Source of the DNA: Apostichopus japonicus
Taxonomy: Eukaryota; Echinodermata; Holothuroidea; Aspidochirotida; Stichopodidae
Reading direction: 5' to 3'
Length of the DNA: 64,000 nt
Assembly: GCF_037975245.1 (NCBI RefSeq)
Contig: NC_092564.1
Span: forward strand, 15,131,984-15,195,983
Part shown: in pieces, positions 62,081 through 64,000 of the stretch
Layout of the letters: each line of letters begins with the position of its first letter
How positions within the stretch are numbered: position 1 is the stretch's first letter
The notes under the pieces: generated by a model
Database searches by the model: none
What the model was told of the DNA's origin: nothing
Seen by the model: only the letters and a program-made list of their open reading frames with translations
Translations under genes and position numbers: made by a program

Positions 62081-63104
62081 ATGACATGAAATAGACCATT
62101 TCACATCTAAAATTTTGCTTTTATGGCGATCACAGCAGATCGAAACCAATGGGAGCAGCCTTCAAAGACACCAGGGCCACCCCCTCCTTTTTTCAAAATT
62201 CTGAATATACTTCTGACATGAGCTGGTTAACAAGGCGGTGTATTAGAGATTTGTACTTATCGATTGCCAAAATTGGACTTTTCATCTGGAAAACTGGTTT
62301 TTGTGAAGTCCCCATTTGGAAATTTTGAATTTATGTACCGCCACGCTTTCTTACACCTATACGATCATAACGATATTCAACACTATTTCCCAGGATTTTA
62401 ACAAATCTGAGTGGTCCTCAAAAGTGGGATTACAGCGGATCAGAACAGTTGTGGAGTGACCTATAACAGTTTACCAGTGTACCCTTAGGTCAGAAGTATT
62501 TAAGTGAATAGAACTGAGCGTTAGTGAAATTGAATGGTCCCTACTCACTTTCATTCCATCCATAAAGGCATGACAAGGCCTACCACTGGACAAGACCTGA
62601 CTTGTATGCCACTGATTTGTCAATAATGATAGCTGCAAGAGTATGTACAGTGTATGCTGTGGACAGAACCCTTGAAACAATGGAGGAGGGGGAGGGGGTG
62701 GTTGGACTGCATGTTTTAATCGCCTGCATCTCCCTCTACTTTTCACAGGTGGAAATCATATGGTTAAGGGATAAACAGTCAAGAATAAAAACAAGACAAG
62801 ACTGGTTTATATTTAACAGTGGTGATTTGTTAGGTTTATTTCAATCCAGAATTGTGAATGAGCTCTATTACGGTAATCCTTGAAGCAACAGAGATAACAG
62901 TCCAGATTATTCACTTTTAATGCGATGTTATATCACTTTAAATGTAAAGAAATTGATATCATGACTTTGTGAATTAGAGGAATTATGCATTTCATAATAA
63001 GCTTCAACTTTTTGGACTACATAGTTATAAAAAATTTAATTAAAAAAATTTAAATAATTATACTTCATAGGATGACTTAAGACCCAAAATTTACTTTTGA
63101 TATG
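62081..63104. other. Unassigned repeat-rich flank
   Basis: No conserved coding sequence. Sequence such as CAGGGCCACCCCCTCC and a G-rich GGAGGGGGAGGGGG patch suggests further decayed mobile DNA, but no ends could be defined. Confidence 0.35.
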
Positions 63105-63112
63105 TTGTAGAC

Positions 63113-63460
63113 CAGGGTTGTCCAACCTTTTGCAGAGGAGGGCGACATGGAATGATTATGATGAAGGAGGGGGCCCCATGAACCCTACGCTCGATTTTTC
63201 GATTTTTTGCCCGAAGCCCAAGGCAACAAAATGTGAGCACTGCGCGCGGAGCGCACTGATTTAATTTCCTTGTTTTTTGTTTTCCTGATTTAATTTCCTT
63301 TTTGGACCCAGAAGGTTCGAATGATTGATTATATAGCTTAAAATTGTTATCAATGAATCTGCTCACTAAAATTTCGCACCGTAGAGCATCTCTGGCGGGC
63401 CGGACGCAACCCTGCGGCGGGCCGGACTGTGGCCCGCGGGCCGTAGGTTGGACAACCCTG
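63113..63460. mobile_element. 348-bp hAT MITE with 8-bp TSD TTGTAGAC
   Basis: The termini CAGGGTTGTCCAACCT and AGGTTGGACAACCCTG form a perfect 16-bp inverted repeat. TTGTAGAC is duplicated at 63105-63112 and 63461-63468. The GC-rich right side (GGCCCGCGGGCC) resembles hAT-Charlie-type MITEs of vertebrates. A 126-aa minus-strand frame lies inside but has no transposase similarity. The element is non-autonomous. Confidence 0.93.
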
Positions 63461-63468
63461 TTGTAGAC

Positions 63469-64000
63469 CATTCAAAACCACTGCTATCGATGTGGGTTGT
63501 ATTTCTATAACATCTTTAAGTCTTGAAAATGACCCTTAACACAATTGAGGCCAACTCCAATATACAGGCCACTTGAGGCTGGTGCCTTGTGCTCTGACTC
63601 AGGTGCAGTTACCCGCTATCTGACCTAGAAATGTAACTTGTGTGCTGACTTGGAGACTGAGGCAAGCTACCTTAAGTCACAGAGATAGTCACTTGGATAG
63701 TCTAATTGCTATCGTACCACACGATTCATGAAACAGACTTCTTTGAACATGGAGATAAACACAATGCTTTGTATTTGTCATGTGTTAATTTATCCCCACA
63801 GACTTTAAATATTACATCTTTGTAACTGATTTTATGTGTTCTTTGTCCTAAGATGTAAAGTGTATTTACCAGAAGGCACAATTTATAAACTATATGGAGA
63901 TGCATCTGGAATCTATATTGTCCTAATGTAATCATCAAGACTTAATACAATGTAAACTTCAATTATTGCAGCAGCTGAATTATTGGTTATTATTGGTCTT
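63469..64000. other. Right edge, no gene recognised
   Basis: Unique-looking AT-rich sequence with no recognisable exon or repeat. Confidence 0.5.

Noticed and set aside
63091-63471. 126-aa minus-strand ORF
   Set aside because: It spans the hAT MITE almost end to end and has no transposase similarity.

Overview
This window is animal nuclear DNA: AT-rich, intron-dense, with GT-AG introns and many minisatellites and transposon remnants. Five conserved metazoan genes can be reconstructed exon by exon. A MyD88 with death domain plus TIR, an MLX with bHLHZip, and the repeat types suggest an invertebrate deuterostome. An echinoderm such as a sea cucumber is my best guess, but this is an inference and not proven by the sequence.

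Layout: AARSD1 (minus, coding 855-10941, 12 exons, 412 aa) and LACTB (minus, 11380-16175, 7 exons, 443 aa) lie head to tail. ATIC (plus, 19365-32061, 16 exons, 592 aa) diverges from LACTB across a 3.2 kb gap holding a LINE 3' tail and a large (ATC)n array. MYD88 (plus, 36806-47286, 6 coding exons, 302 aa) follows ATIC. A degenerate CR1/L2-like LINE lies just past the MYD88 stop. MLX (minus, 53171-59096, 8 coding exons, 236 aa) converges on MYD88. All exon phases close and every protein ends at a natural stop. The 5' flank of MLX (59.5-63.5 kb) holds four non-autonomous DNA transposons, each with a perfect 8-bp target-site duplication.

The genes do not form one pathway. They cover alanyl-tRNA editing, a mitochondrial-type beta-lactamase-like protein, the last two steps of purine synthesis, Toll/IL-1 receptor signalling, and the glucose-responsive Mondo/MLX transcription network.

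The most unusual signal is that three minisatellites in two genes start inside an exon and carry its 3' end plus the 5' splice site in every copy: AARSD1 exon 10, ATIC exon 10 and ATIC exon 13. At ATIC exon 13 the unit is exactly 69 bp, so eight near-identical donors sit in one reading frame and the first five could give nested in-frame isoforms. Second is a 225-bp MITE-like element whose core is a degenerate telomere-type repeat, and third a nested pair of related hAT-type elements. No prokaryotic defence system, CRISPR array or viral gene was seen.
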